Of a stretch of DNA of 64,000 bases, positions 49,407-58,680 are shown in pieces. The DNA is from Pollutibacter soli. Lineage in GTDB: Bacteria; Bacteroidota; Bacteroidia; Chitinophagales; Chitinophagaceae. The notes below the pieces were generated by a model. It did no database searches. It saw only the letters and a list, made by a program, of their open reading frames with translations, and had not been told where the DNA came from. Location: the NCBI GenBank assembly GCA_029269725.1, contig JARJHS010000004.1, positions 537,163 through 601,162 on the forward strand, given 5' to 3'. Each line of letters starts with the position of its first letter. Position 1 is the first letter of the stretch. The translations under genes and the position numbers were made by a program.

Positions 49407-51713
49407 TCAAAATGGGTAACCTATCCCAATATTCAGCAACAAATTCTCCTTCCGCCATTCTTTACTTCCGAAATTAATTTCCTTAAATACCCACCTGTTT
49501 CCTTCGGGATACCATGGTTTTCGCAATGGCATTGCAAAATCGAAACGCAATACAAGTACAGAAGCGTCGATACGGAAACCGATTCCGGAGCCTACAGCAA
49601 ACTCAGTGAAAAAGTCGCCGGCATTGAGTCCGCTTCCAGGTTTATCAGGCGCATCTTTCCGTAACCAGATGTTTCCCGCATCAACAAAAAAAGCAATTTT
49701 GAGATACTTACTCATGTTATATCGTAATTCGGAATTCATCTCAAACTTTATCTCGCCGGATTCATTGGCCTGGTAAACGGTTTGATCCGTATGATAGCTT
49801 CCGGGCCCGAGCGTTCTTGTACGGAAGGCACGGATACTACTACTGCCGCCTATAAAAAACTGTTCGGAATAGGGGACGGTGATGCTGTTCCCATACGCCC
49901 ATGCATAACCGCCGATCACCCGGTTAGCCCATAGAAACAGAGAACTCAGTTTCCAATACCCCCGCAAATCAACCTGCATTCGCAAAAATTGCGAGACGGG
50001 AATGTTTGCGATTTTTTTTGCCTGCGGAGTATCCGGATTTGCCCTGATAAAAAGGTTGGCCAGGTTTCCCGACGAACTGAAATTGACATCAGCGGCATAA
50101 GTAAATTTTCGATTGGCAAGGAAGGTATTATTATACTGAAACAAATAACGGGAGCCGATGATCAGTTGTTTCTCAAATGCTGCTTTCAATGTGACGTCCT
50201 CCTGCAGCATGCTGTCAAATTTAGGAGTGATGTCAGTCGGATATATCGAATTAAGATTGATCAGGCGTAACGTATGTTCTATCATCTTGCCCTGCTTCCA
50301 GTTATAGCCTGCGGAAAATCCAAGGGAACGAAGGGTATACAGATCAGGCCTTTTTATATAATTTATCAGAGGATTAAAAACAGTTCTTGGCAAATAGGGA
50401 TTACGGCCGGTTTTAAATCCGAGTCTCGGTATAAAACGCGGGACCGAATATTTTATCTCGCCGGTCACTGTATATGCAGTGGATGAGAGCTGATCTTTTC
50501 CGCCCACCTGTACATCGAAGCCACCGGAAATACGTGCTTCCAGTATCTCCGCACCTTTCAGGAGGTTGACATTTTTGTAATTGACTGTAAGTTCCGAACC
50601 TATGAAATTATTTGATTTAGTATTTCCCGCAATCTCGAAACGGAGACTTTGTTTTCGCGCCGGAGTAATATACAATCTCGTGTTCAGCTTTGGCTTGATG
50701 CTGTCATCAACAGGAAAATAACCCGTCCGCACAAAACTAAATGTCTGCAGATTCATCAGCCGCTCGATGGTGAGCGTATGCAGGTCTTTCCTGTAAATCT
50801 GATTTTCCTTGATGACGATTGCGTCTTCAAAAACCGAAGTACGATATCGCTCCTGCGCATCAACAACGGTGTAGTATCTGCCTTTTTTCCCTTGCTGCTG
50901 CTGTATCACAGAATCCCTGCGTTGGCGGTAATTGCCGTAGATCGTTATCTCACCCAGCCACCAGGGTTTTAATGCCTGTCTGGGTGCAGTGTTTTTGACC
51001 GTCAGGTAAAGATCCGCTTTGCCATCATGCAGACTATCTACCCTGAACAGCAACATATCCGGTGTGAAAAAATAGTAGCCGTTATTTTTCAAAAGATCGT
51101 CTATACGTTCACGTTCCTGGCTGAGATTATTCAGGACCATGAACTGTCCTGGGCGTAATAATGATTTCGCTTTGGATCTTTTCAGCCACGCATGAACACC
51201 GGTGGAATCTTCGGGATAAACAATATTACGGATGGTGTAACGAACACCCGGATTGACTTTAAACCTGAGTGATGCATGCAGCGAGTCCTTTTCGATTACC
51301 TGTCCGGTTACTTCAGGGCGAAGATAACCGATACTGAAAAGATAATCGCCGGATCGTTGTTCAGTAAGCCTCGGTCTCGTCTGGCTCAGTAAAACAGGTG
51401 CCTCGCCCCATTTGTATTTCATCTTATACAAAAGGCCTTTCTGCTTTTTTGGCGGCTTGATCGCATTGTAAAGCATCAGGCGATAGCGGATGCCCAGGAA
51501 ACTTGCATTGGGTTTGGGTCGTGCAATTTTTTCAAGTTCCTGCCTGAATTTTTTATTCAGTTTGATACTATCTGAAACAAATTCAGAACCAGTGAAAAGT
51601 TTATCGCCAGCAGGCACATAACGCGTAAGCTTACATGAAGAAAATGTAATTGTTATGGCAAGAATCACTGCCTGCACCGAAATCCTGCTTATATTTTTAA
51701 TCAGTGCATTCAT
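49407..51713 (-). CDS. tamL: BamA/TamA-family outer-membrane lipoprotein
   Basis: 768 residues. Lipoprotein signal (VQAVILAITITFSSC, Cys about 27), POTRA-like periplasmic segments (TIRNIVYPEDSTGVHAWLK; ITIYGNYRQRRDSVI) and a C-terminal 16-stranded barrel of the surface-antigen family (FIGGSSSIRAFRTRTLGPGSYH, GSGIGFRIDASVLVLRFDFAMPLRKPW, final LLLNIGIGYPF). In Bacteroidota this lipidated TamA-like protein (TamL) pairs with TamB. The start ATG at 51713 overlaps the tamB stop by four bases, so tamB-tamL are translationally coupled. Role: assembly or lipid transport at the outer membrane, by homology. Confidence 0.92.
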   Translation of the reverse strand: MNALIKNISRISVQAVILAITITFSSCKLTRYVPAGDKLFTGSEFVSDSIKLNKKFRQELEKIARPKPNASFLGIRYRLMLYNAIKPPKKQKGLLYKMKYKWGEAPVLLSQTRPRLTEQRSGDYLFSIGYLRPEVTGQVIEKDSLHASLRFKVNPGVRYTIRNIVYPEDSTGVHAWLKRSKAKSLLRPGQFMVLNNLSQERERIDDLLKNNGYYFFTPDMLLFRVDSLHDGKADLYLTVKNTAPRQALKPWWLGEITIYGNYRQRRDSVIQQQQGKKGRYYTVVDAQERYRTSVFEDAIVIKENQIYRKDLHTLTIERLMNLQTFSFVRTGYFPVDDSIKPKLNTRLYITPARKQSLRFEIAGNTKSNNFIGSELTVNYKNVNLLKGAEILEARISGGFDVQVGGKDQLSSTAYTVTGEIKYSVPRFIPRLGFKTGRNPYLPRTVFNPLINYIKRPDLYTLRSLGFSAGYNWKQGKMIEHTLRLINLNSIYPTDITPKFDSMLQEDVTLKAAFEKQLIIGSRYLFQYNNTFLANRKFTYAADVNFSSSGNLANLFIRANPDTPQAKKIANIPVSQFLRMQVDLRGYWKLSSLFLWANRVIGGYAWAYGNSITVPYSEQFFIGGSSSIRAFRTRTLGPGSYHTDQTVYQANESGEIKFEMNSELRYNMSKYLKIAFFVDAGNIWLRKDAPDKPGSGLNAGDFFTEFAVGSGIGFRIDASVLVLRFDFAMPLRKPWYPEGNRWVFKEINFGSKEWRKENLLLNIGIGYPF

Positions 51714-54700
51714 GGAGCAGGTGCAGCAGTTTGGGTTCTCCTTCCTCTTTTCCGGAATGCATTTTTCAGCTTGTTAAATTCAAGCACAATTTCGAAAGTG
51801 ACACCCGTTTTGATAATTGAACCCTGGAAGGTTAGTTCATTTTCCGTGAGACGATAGCCTTTGATCCGATAGCGGCCATCCCTGGATAGTAAGTATTCCA
51901 GCTTAATATCACCGGCCAGGCCTGACAATACATTTTCATATTGATTCTGACCTTCGAGTGCAAAGAAATTCCCCACGTAAACGGACAACCGATTATTAGC
52001 CAGCGATTGTGTCAGTCCGATTTTCAGGTTTGTATTTCTCTGTGCCTGGCCGGAAGTATAATCTTCGTTCACATCAAGCTCGAAATTGATATCGACACCT
52101 TTTATTGCTTTGCCGAGCAATTGATTCAGCTGGTCAGTAAGCAATCTTCCGGCAGTGGTGAATGCCTGCGTCTCAAAACTCGGTCCTCCGCCTGCGGTCA
52201 AACTGTTGAATGGATTATCAGCAATAAAATGATTAATAGCCAGCAGCCCCATAACCTGTTTATTGAGTTCCGAAGGAATGGTATTCACCTGCTTCAAACG
52301 ACTATACACAATTCCATCAAAAGCGTTTTGTTCATTCTCCGCCATATCAAGCCGGAACTGAATATCCGGATTGAGCAATTCTTTTGTGAGGATGAGGTAA
52401 ACCTGGATATTGAACTGTTGTTTATCAATGCCAGGTACAGATTGTATGTCCTGTACCAGTTCCCTTGCCGTTGTTTTTGTTGTGTACAACGCAGTGATAT
52501 TCATATTCCCCTTCAGCGGATCCCCGTTCCATGTTATTGTACTGCCTTTTTCTATGGAGAATTTTTTCCGGATAACTGAAGCTATCGAGAGATCATAATC
52601 ACCGCTTTCGACAGTATAGTTTCCTACAAGACTCATTTCTCCACCCGGTCTCATCGTATAATTCAATCCCGCTGTGCCCGCAATTTTCAGATGATCGCCG
52701 GATAATTCATCGAGAACAATTGTAACAGTGGAAGATGGAGTAACGGTAACATATACATTCATCGAAATTTCCATTTTCTGCTGAATCTGTTTTAACAGTG
52801 CTAATTCAGCCGCAGAGTCCGGTTTTGCATTCGGATCAAAGAATTCAATCAATCCATCGCCACGCGATATTTTATCCTGTGGAATATAGACATAAGTGAA
52901 CTGAGACTTTTCAGCAACAGTTACTGAGCCGCCGAGATCCATCATCTTTTCCGTTCCTTTTATATTGATATTAGCGTTAGCCGAAGTAGGCCCGTAAATT
53001 GTTTGATTAGGATATCGACGCGGCCCGATCACGAGAAAATTATTAGTGGTAATATTTGCGTTATAGGCGTAGTTGATAAAATTCGAAGTACTGAAATTAC
53101 CTGTGATCCTGCCCTTATTTCCTGAACTATCCGTGAAAACAATTTCTTTGAACTTTATTCCCTCGCCATCAACAACGAAATCTGCTACGGGAATATTTAA
53201 TTCAGTGCCATATTCACGATAAATGGTTTTAATACTGTCTGCATGAATATTGCCATTGATTTTCGGTTCTTTCAATGTGCCTCCGAAATCAATATTTCCT
53301 TTCAACGTACCCTGTAACATTCCGAGCCATTTCTCTGTAAACATTTCAGCGTTACGCAGATCAAACTTTTTCATATCCAGGTGAGCAGCGATGTCGCCGG
53401 TTTGCGGATTGAATTTTCCATCCAATACAACCTGATTGTTGTCACCTTTAAGTTCTGCAGCCGCCACCAATTGCTCTTCCGAGGCCTCCGTTACATGCAC
53501 TGTGAGTGTTCCGGTATTCACTTCTTTTAATTTCAATTCATCTATTTGCAGGTTACCCGTCGCGACAAATGGCCCCAGGTTATGAATTAAAATTTCACCA
53601 TTGGCATTTCCTGCGATCAGAGCAGTATCCCGGGTAAGGATATGAATGATATGTTCAATTTTAAAATTTTTCAGACTGAAAGTAAGAGGCAACCCGGTGA
53701 TATCACTGCTGTCTGATAGAATAGAAATCATTTCATCGTTACGGCTGAGACGAAGGTTACTTCCTTTCAATGCATTCTTACTGAAATAAATCAGGTTGTC
53801 TTTATTAACTGACCAATTCTTCCGGTCAATAACAAGAGAGTCTCTGAGTTGCAGAAATGGCAGATTTGGATCGTTCACAATATGGAACGGCAAAATATAT
53901 CTTGGGTCTTTGTTGTCGTCGTAAAGACTCACTACTCCATCGACTATGCCTTGTCTCGCTGTGCCTTTTAAACTGCTTGGAAACAATTTTATCGTTGGCC
54001 CGTCTACACGGCCGACAGAGAGTTCATATGCCAACGTCCTTGTCTGATCACGATCAATTTTATTTAAAGCAAGTATTTTAAGAGAATCGATATCATAATC
54101 ACCAAAAACCAGCTTCGCTATGCTGGCATTGATTTCAACAATGGAACTATCCGTGTTAACCTTTGCTCGTAAACTGAGTGGAGACATTGATTTAAAACCT
54201 GGAACAAGAAAACCCAGGCTATCCGGAATATCAATGTCGGCGCGGATATCTGCCGTAAGGGATTTAGTGAATGCGGTATCCACGCTTTGCGTATAAAAGT
54301 ACCTGTTAAGTATTGTTTTTGTTGCTGGCACAATCGCCGATAGTGCATATTTCCCTACCACCGAAATATCGCCAACAGGCATGTGTAAATTCATGTGCTG
54401 CAGGCTATCATATTTTGCATCAAGCAGAATAGTATCCAATGAAATATGCTGGTCTTTATATTGAATATTAATAGTGGTTACTAGTGCCTGTCCGTTAATT
54501 GCAGCTGAGTCAAATTGCGGAATATCTGCAACGATATTAGTTCCTTTGATAATCAAAGTATCATCATACAACCGAAGCTTATATAAATTGAGGTATTCAA
54601 TTTTTGTGTCAGTCTTTATTTTTCCGTGATTTTTTTCCAGGCTGTACCAGGTATCCGCCGTCAGTTGCATCTCCGGGTCTTTACTGGTAACATGAGCTTC

Positions 54701-56707
54701 CAGTAATTCATTTTCTAAACTACCTGTCAATTGAATGGCAGAGTAAGTGTAACCTTTATATGTAAACGAATCTACTGTGGCAAAGACTTTCGCGGCAGCT
54801 TTATGGAGATCAAGTCCGCGGCCTTTTATTTTTACAGTTGCAGTTGCATTTCCAAAGCTGGAGTCTCTAAGAATTTTACCAAGCTGCAAACTGCCGGCAG
54901 ATACGGCCATATCGTAAACCGCCTTTGTTTTGTCACTGATGTTTTGAAGCGTGCCTTTGAAAGCAAGATTTCCGGACGAAGTTTTCAGGTAGAGATTGGT
55001 GTACATGTTTTTCATAGTACCCTTGTAGGTGCCATTCACTGAAAAAGTCGCTGGTATGTAATGAAGTAATGAATCAGGAATAGCATTTGGAGGCAGAAAA
55101 CTTAGCAAATCTGCCCTTGTACTGCTGAAACTTTTAAGCTGCAGATTGATGATCATTTTTTTTGTGTCTGGTAGGTGGAGTACTTCTGCACTTGCGACAA
55201 AACTTGTCTTGTTTTCTTTTACTGAAAGGGTGGGGATTTTCAGATTGTTTAATGTGCCGTGAACAGTGGTGTTGATGAAGAATGTTTTATTCGTCAAAGG
55301 TCGGAAGGACTTGTTATTCGCGAGGGACGGGCTGAAATACAGAAGCTCTCTTAATCTGATCCGCGTGTCTGATAACTCAGCATCGATTGTTGTGAACTGT
55401 GGATACGCAGTGATATCAGCAGTAGAATTATACTTCACGGTAATGTGTCCTCGAACAAGGTTTTCATTTGTTTCTGCATGTAGATTCTGTAATGAAACAC
55501 CCGTGTCACTGTACCGGACTGATGTTTGCAGGCGAAGCAATTCAAAACCCGATTTCTCCCGAAACTGCAGCTGATGAATATCTGCTTCATATTTTAACCC
55601 ATCATATTTAGCATTCGATGCGGTCATAGCCAGGTGCGAAATGTCCAGGTGACGAAAGTCGACGTCGTTTCTTTTCATTTTCGGGTGGGCGTCATCGTTA
55701 AATACAACCTGGTTATTGTCAAGAAACAGCTGTTCTGCCTCCCAGGTGAATGGTTTATCTGTATACCTACTGTTCGTTTTTGAAGTTTTTTCTTCAGAAG
55801 ATTTTTTGGTTTGCAGTTCGACTTCGGTTTTGTGTTGTTGAAGCGTAAGGAATTTTGCTTTTATATCGAATGCAGATTGATCATACCTGATATTACTTCC
55901 ACCAAGAAGCGCAGCAATGCTGGAGATTTTCATTTTTGTTTGTGTATTCTCAAGCAGAAAAACGGTATTTGACAGTTGAAAACTATCTGCTTCAATCCTG
56001 AGATGTGATGCACCTGTGTCCTCTTCAACTGGTTCGTTTTTTACGTTGGTGCCTGCATGTAAATTGATTTTACAATCGATTGAATCAGTGAGCAGATAAG
56101 ACACCTTAAAATGAAGCGAATCAGGATTGAAGTCGTGGATCTCTGTACTGAGATTGTTCCAGCTTGCATTGTAAAGGCTTCCACCGTATCGATCATCCAT
56201 CAGAAACTTAAGGCCTGAAATGGTGATTTTGCCAGGGTCAATTATGAATGGTTTGGAAACTTTCGTTTTTGCAGCTTCCGGACTTCCGGCAAAGGCTAAC
56301 GGGATAAAATGGAAATTGAAAACAGAATCCTTTGCTGATCTGAGAAGCTGAATTTCTATTTTATTGATGTTAATATCCGGGATGCTAAGCTTGCTTGCAA
56401 ACAGATCGATAAGGGAATAGGAAACGTCGAGTTGACCGATGTGGAGCAACTTTCGTTGTTGCTGATCCTCCAGGAAAATGCCTTCAGCGTGAAAATGGGT
56501 GAGCCATCGGATGCGGACTTTGGCAATTTCAACTTTGGTCTGAAGCTTTTTTTCGAGGTACTTCACTGCTTGTACACGAACGATGTTCTGTCCCCATGGA
56601 GTTTGCAGGAGCAACATCAAAATCAGGATCAGTAACAGGACGGATCCTATCACTCCCAATGTCCAGGTAATGACTTTCTTTACAATTGAACCGGAAAACC
56701 GCCCCAT
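51710..56707 (-). CDS. tamB: Translocation/assembly module protein TamB
   Basis: 1665 residues. A single N-terminal membrane anchor (VITWTLGVIGSVLLLILILMLLLQTPWGQ) leads into a very long beta-rich periplasmic repeat region and the C-terminal TamB domain (NGNIHADSIKTIYREYGTELNIPVADF; VTVTPSSTVTIVLDELSGDHLKIAGTAGL; SVPGIDKQQFNIQVYLILTKELLNPDIQF; LTDQLNQLLGKAIKGVDINFELDVNEDY). Length is in the usual range for TamB/AsmA-like proteins. It bridges the envelope to TamL. The frame is open 23 codons upstream of the ATG at 56707, but those codons lie in the CCTGCC repeat, so the ATG is chosen. Confidence 0.92.
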   Translation of the reverse strand: MGRFSGSIVKKVITWTLGVIGSVLLLILILMLLLQTPWGQNIVRVQAVKYLEKKLQTKVEIAKVRIRWLTHFHAEGIFLEDQQQRKLLHIGQLDVSYSLIDLFASKLSIPDININKIEIQLLRSAKDSVFNFHFIPLAFAGSPEAAKTKVSKPFIIDPGKITISGLKFLMDDRYGGSLYNASWNNLSTEIHDFNPDSLHFKVSYLLTDSIDCKINLHAGTNVKNEPVEEDTGASHLRIEADSFQLSNTVFLLENTQTKMKISSIAALLGGSNIRYDQSAFDIKAKFLTLQQHKTEVELQTKKSSEEKTSKTNSRYTDKPFTWEAEQLFLDNNQVVFNDDAHPKMKRNDVDFRHLDISHLAMTASNAKYDGLKYEADIHQLQFREKSGFELLRLQTSVRYSDTGVSLQNLHAETNENLVRGHITVKYNSTADITAYPQFTTIDAELSDTRIRLRELLYFSPSLANNKSFRPLTNKTFFINTTVHGTLNNLKIPTLSVKENKTSFVASAEVLHLPDTKKMIINLQLKSFSSTRADLLSFLPPNAIPDSLLHYIPATFSVNGTYKGTMKNMYTNLYLKTSSGNLAFKGTLQNISDKTKAVYDMAVSAGSLQLGKILRDSSFGNATATVKIKGRGLDLHKAAAKVFATVDSFTYKGYTYSAIQLTGSLENELLEAHVTSKDPEMQLTADTWYSLEKNHGKIKTDTKIEYLNLYKLRLYDDTLIIKGTNIVADIPQFDSAAINGQALVTTINIQYKDQHISLDTILLDAKYDSLQHMNLHMPVGDISVVGKYALSAIVPATKTILNRYFYTQSVDTAFTKSLTADIRADIDIPDSLGFLVPGFKSMSPLSLRAKVNTDSSIVEINASIAKLVFGDYDIDSLKILALNKIDRDQTRTLAYELSVGRVDGPTIKLFPSSLKGTARQGIVDGVVSLYDDNKDPRYILPFHIVNDPNLPFLQLRDSLVIDRKNWSVNKDNLIYFSKNALKGSNLRLSRNDEMISILSDSSDITGLPLTFSLKNFKIEHIIHILTRDTALIAGNANGEILIHNLGPFVATGNLQIDELKLKEVNTGTLTVHVTEASEEQLVAAAELKGDNNQVVLDGKFNPQTGDIAAHLDMKKFDLRNAEMFTEKWLGMLQGTLKGNIDFGGTLKEPKINGNIHADSIKTIYREYGTELNIPVADFVVDGEGIKFKEIVFTDSSGNKGRITGNFSTSNFINYAYNANITTNNFLVIGPRRYPNQTIYGPTSANANINIKGTEKMMDLGGSVTVAEKSQFTYVYIPQDKISRGDGLIEFFDPNAKPDSAAELALLKQIQQKMEISMNVYVTVTPSSTVTIVLDELSGDHLKIAGTAGLNYTMRPGGEMSLVGNYTVESGDYDLSIASVIRKKFSIEKGSTITWNGDPLKGNMNITALYTTKTTARELVQDIQSVPGIDKQQFNIQVYLILTKELLNPDIQFRLDMAENEQNAFDGIVYSRLKQVNTIPSELNKQVMGLLAINHFIADNPFNSLTAGGGPSFETQAFTTAGRLLTDQLNQLLGKAIKGVDINFELDVNEDYTSGQAQRNTNLKIGLTQSLANNRLSVYVGNFFALEGQNQYENVLSGLAGDIKLEYLLSRDGRYRIKGYRLTENELTFQGSIIKTGVTFEIVLEFNKLKNAFRKRGRRTQTAAPAP

Positions 56708-56750
56708 AGCACCGGGGATGAAATTAGGGAAAAATAGGCAGCAGGCAGCG

Positions 56751-56785
56751 GCCTGCCTGCCGGAGAGGCAGGGCAACAGGCAGCA
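56751..56785. repeat. CCTGCC palindromic word before tamB
   Basis: GGCCTGCCTGCCGGAGAGGCAGGGCAACAGGCAGCAG: an imperfect inverted repeat directly upstream of the tamB start. Confidence 0.7.
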
Positions 56786-56829
56786 GATCGATGCAATGTG
56801 GTTTGCAAAATGGAATGTCGTTTTAAGGA

Positions 56830-57083
56830 AAGCTGAAGCCGAAAACTGAAAACTGAAAAACGGAAAGAAATCAAACTATGTGGCTGTCAGGTCAGATAAT
56901 AATGAAGGCACTATATCAATCAGCTTAATTGCGACTTTTCTGACATCTGACGAACAACAACTTCCAGGATTGGCTGTTAACTCCTGCCTCTCAACCTGCC
57001 TGCCGGCAGGCGGGCTCCTGCCTCCTCACTGATAAAAAAGCCGCCTGCATTCAACACCTACATTTGTCGAATACAGACGGCAT
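56830..57083. repeat. Word cluster and hairpin downstream of tamB start region
   Basis: GAAAACTGAAAACTGAAAAACGG words (56830-56866), a CCTGCCTGCCGGCAGGCGGG block (56981-57033), and an imperfect 13-pair hairpin (57041-57053 with 57071-57083, loop about 17 bases). The rest of 56708-57285 has no gene. Confidence 0.65.
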
Positions 57084-57285
57084 AAATTGCCCTGAGGCAT
57101 TAGGGAATTTCAAAAGGGGCAGTTGGTTTTGCTGCGAAACGGTATAATGGCTTGCAATCGCTGAGGATACAGGGCATGGACTGTTTCATAGGGTGCGAAA
57201 GGGTAACGTTGTTCTTTCAAAAGGTAGGGTCGTTGGTTGGTAGGGGTCAGGTGTCAGTCAGTAGTTGCAGTTGGTTTGCAATTAT

Positions 57286-57660
57286 TCAGTTCAGATAAAA
57301 ACCATAAACATATTCGGTGCTTTGTAATGATGGCCTGAGTTTTTCAAGAAAATATTTGCCGCCAAGAAGCGAAAAGCGATCACCGGTCTGTCCATCGGTT
57401 TCATGCGTCATCATGATCACTTTCTTAGGAAGGGTATCGTTAGGGTAGCGGACTCTAAAGGGGGAATTCATCCCGGTTTCGGGAACTGGTACAGGAGGTG
57501 CTGATTCAAGGTGAATAAAACTGAAACGCTGGATAGCTACCTGCAAAGCATTTCGACTAAACAATTGAACTACCTGCTCGGCATCACCTAAAATCTTTAC
57601 ATAATTATCGAACGACTTTACAGCGTCCAGTAAAATTATTTTAGGTTGTCTGTGGTTCAT
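57286..57660 (-). CDS. Possible pseudo-receiver protein
   Basis: 124 residues. The run of features is like a receiver domain with its active site lost: PKIILLDAVKSFDNYVKILGD, strand FIHLE where a phospho-acceptor Asp is expected, then KKVIMMTHETDGQTGDRFSLLGGKYFLEKLRPSL, which parallels the beta4/beta5 VIMLTA..GA..YLxKP text of true receivers. I recognise no named family. The gene is in a signalling cluster with real receivers and kinases. ATG at 57660; an open GTG six codons upstream is not preferred because a -7-like TTTCTTTG lies at 57679-57686. Confidence 0.5.
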   Translation of the reverse strand: MNHRQPKIILLDAVKSFDNYVKILGDAEQVVQLFSRNALQVAIQRFSFIHLESAPPVPVPETGMNSPFRVRYPNDTLPKKVIMMTHETDGQTGDRFSLLGGKYFLEKLRPSLQSTEYVYGFYLN

Positions 57661-58034
57661 TTGAATCTTTATCGACACAAAGAAATGCCGAACTGCATTT
57701 TTGAAAAATAGAATTTCATTCTAATTCTTTGTAGTTGCACGACTACAAGAACAAGTACGAAGGTCATTAGCTAAGGTTGAACTGCAGGGCTTTTGTGTGA
57801 ACGTAATTGTATAGGTTTTTTTAAGAACTGTATCTGATTAAAAAGTGGGGAATTGGCAGGATACAGGATACGGAATACAGGATACAGGAGAGGAAATCAT
57901 CTTGAATTATATCTGCCGATGGTAAAGACCACGTATGCGTTGCCTCTGCAAAAGACCCGGCTAATAAAATGAATAATCAAAATCTGACAACTATTGATCA
58001 ACGCAGTTTGAATTTCAGAACTATGAACTATGAA
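57661..58034. repeat. Gene-free stretch with GGATACAGG words
   Basis: 374 bases. At 57856-57890 the text GCAGGATACAGGATACGGAATACAGGATACAGGAG holds four copies of a GGATAC-type word, matching 5996 and, inverted, 44679. Nothing else is supported. Confidence 0.65.
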
Positions 58035-58664
58035 CTAAATCAATTTATACTCCAACGCATACCTCGTCAGTTCGGCATTTGATTTCATCCTCATCTTCGT
58101 AAGTATCCTCGCACGATATGTGCTCACCGTTGAAATGCTCAACGTGAGTTGCTCGGAAATTTCTGATACCGATTTTCCGCCGGCGATAAGTTTAAAGACA
58201 TCGAATTCACGATGAGAGAGTTGTTCATGTGCCGGCTTGTCATTATTTGGCTGATCCAGTTCATCGAATAATTTATCCGCGATGGATGTAGAAATATATT
58301 TTCTTCCCTGCAAAACCCTGTTAACTGCTTTTACCAATTCTTCCGGTGCTGATTCTTTGCTGAGATAACCAGCTGCGCCGGCTTTTAATGCACGAATTGC
58401 ATATTGTTCTTCCGGGTGCATACTCAATATAAGCACCGGCGTTCTTGATGAATGTTGCCTGATATGCGAAAGAAGGTCGAGTCCACTTCGACCAGGCATC
58501 GATAAATCAGAAATGATTACATCGTAGTTTTCCGACAGCGATTTTTTAATTGCAGTTTCCGCGTCTGTTGCTTCTTCAATTGCAGCAGAAGGAAATTCTT
58601 CAAGCAAAATCTGCTTTAGTCCTCGTCGGATAACGGCATGATCGTCGGTAATTAAAATCTTCAT
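58035..58664 (-). CDS. NarL/FixJ-family response regulator
   Basis: 209 residues. Receiver domain (residues about 1-120): ILITDDHAVIRRGLKQILLEEFP, YDVIISDLSMPGRSGLDLL with the phospho-acceptor Asp, LILSMHPEEQYAIRALKAGAAGYLSKES. C-terminal LuxR-type helix-turn-helix: LSHREFDVFKLIAGGKSVSEISEQLTLSISTVSTYRARILTKM. It is the natural partner of the HisKA_3 kinase directly upstream (16-base gap), and probably cotranscribed with it. Confidence 0.95.
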   Translation of the reverse strand: MKILITDDHAVIRRGLKQILLEEFPSAAIEEATDAETAIKKSLSENYDVIISDLSMPGRSGLDLLSHIRQHSSRTPVLILSMHPEEQYAIRALKAGAAGYLSKESAPEELVKAVNRVLQGRKYISTSIADKLFDELDQPNNDKPAHEQLSHREFDVFKLIAGGKSVSEISEQLTLSISTVSTYRARILTKMRMKSNAELTRYALEYKLI

Positions 58665-58680
58665 TAGTACTGCTATTTGT

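Noticed and set aside
56708..56776. 23-codon extension of TamB
   Set aside because: Its residues come from the CCTGCC repeat and precede the natural membrane-anchor start at 56707.
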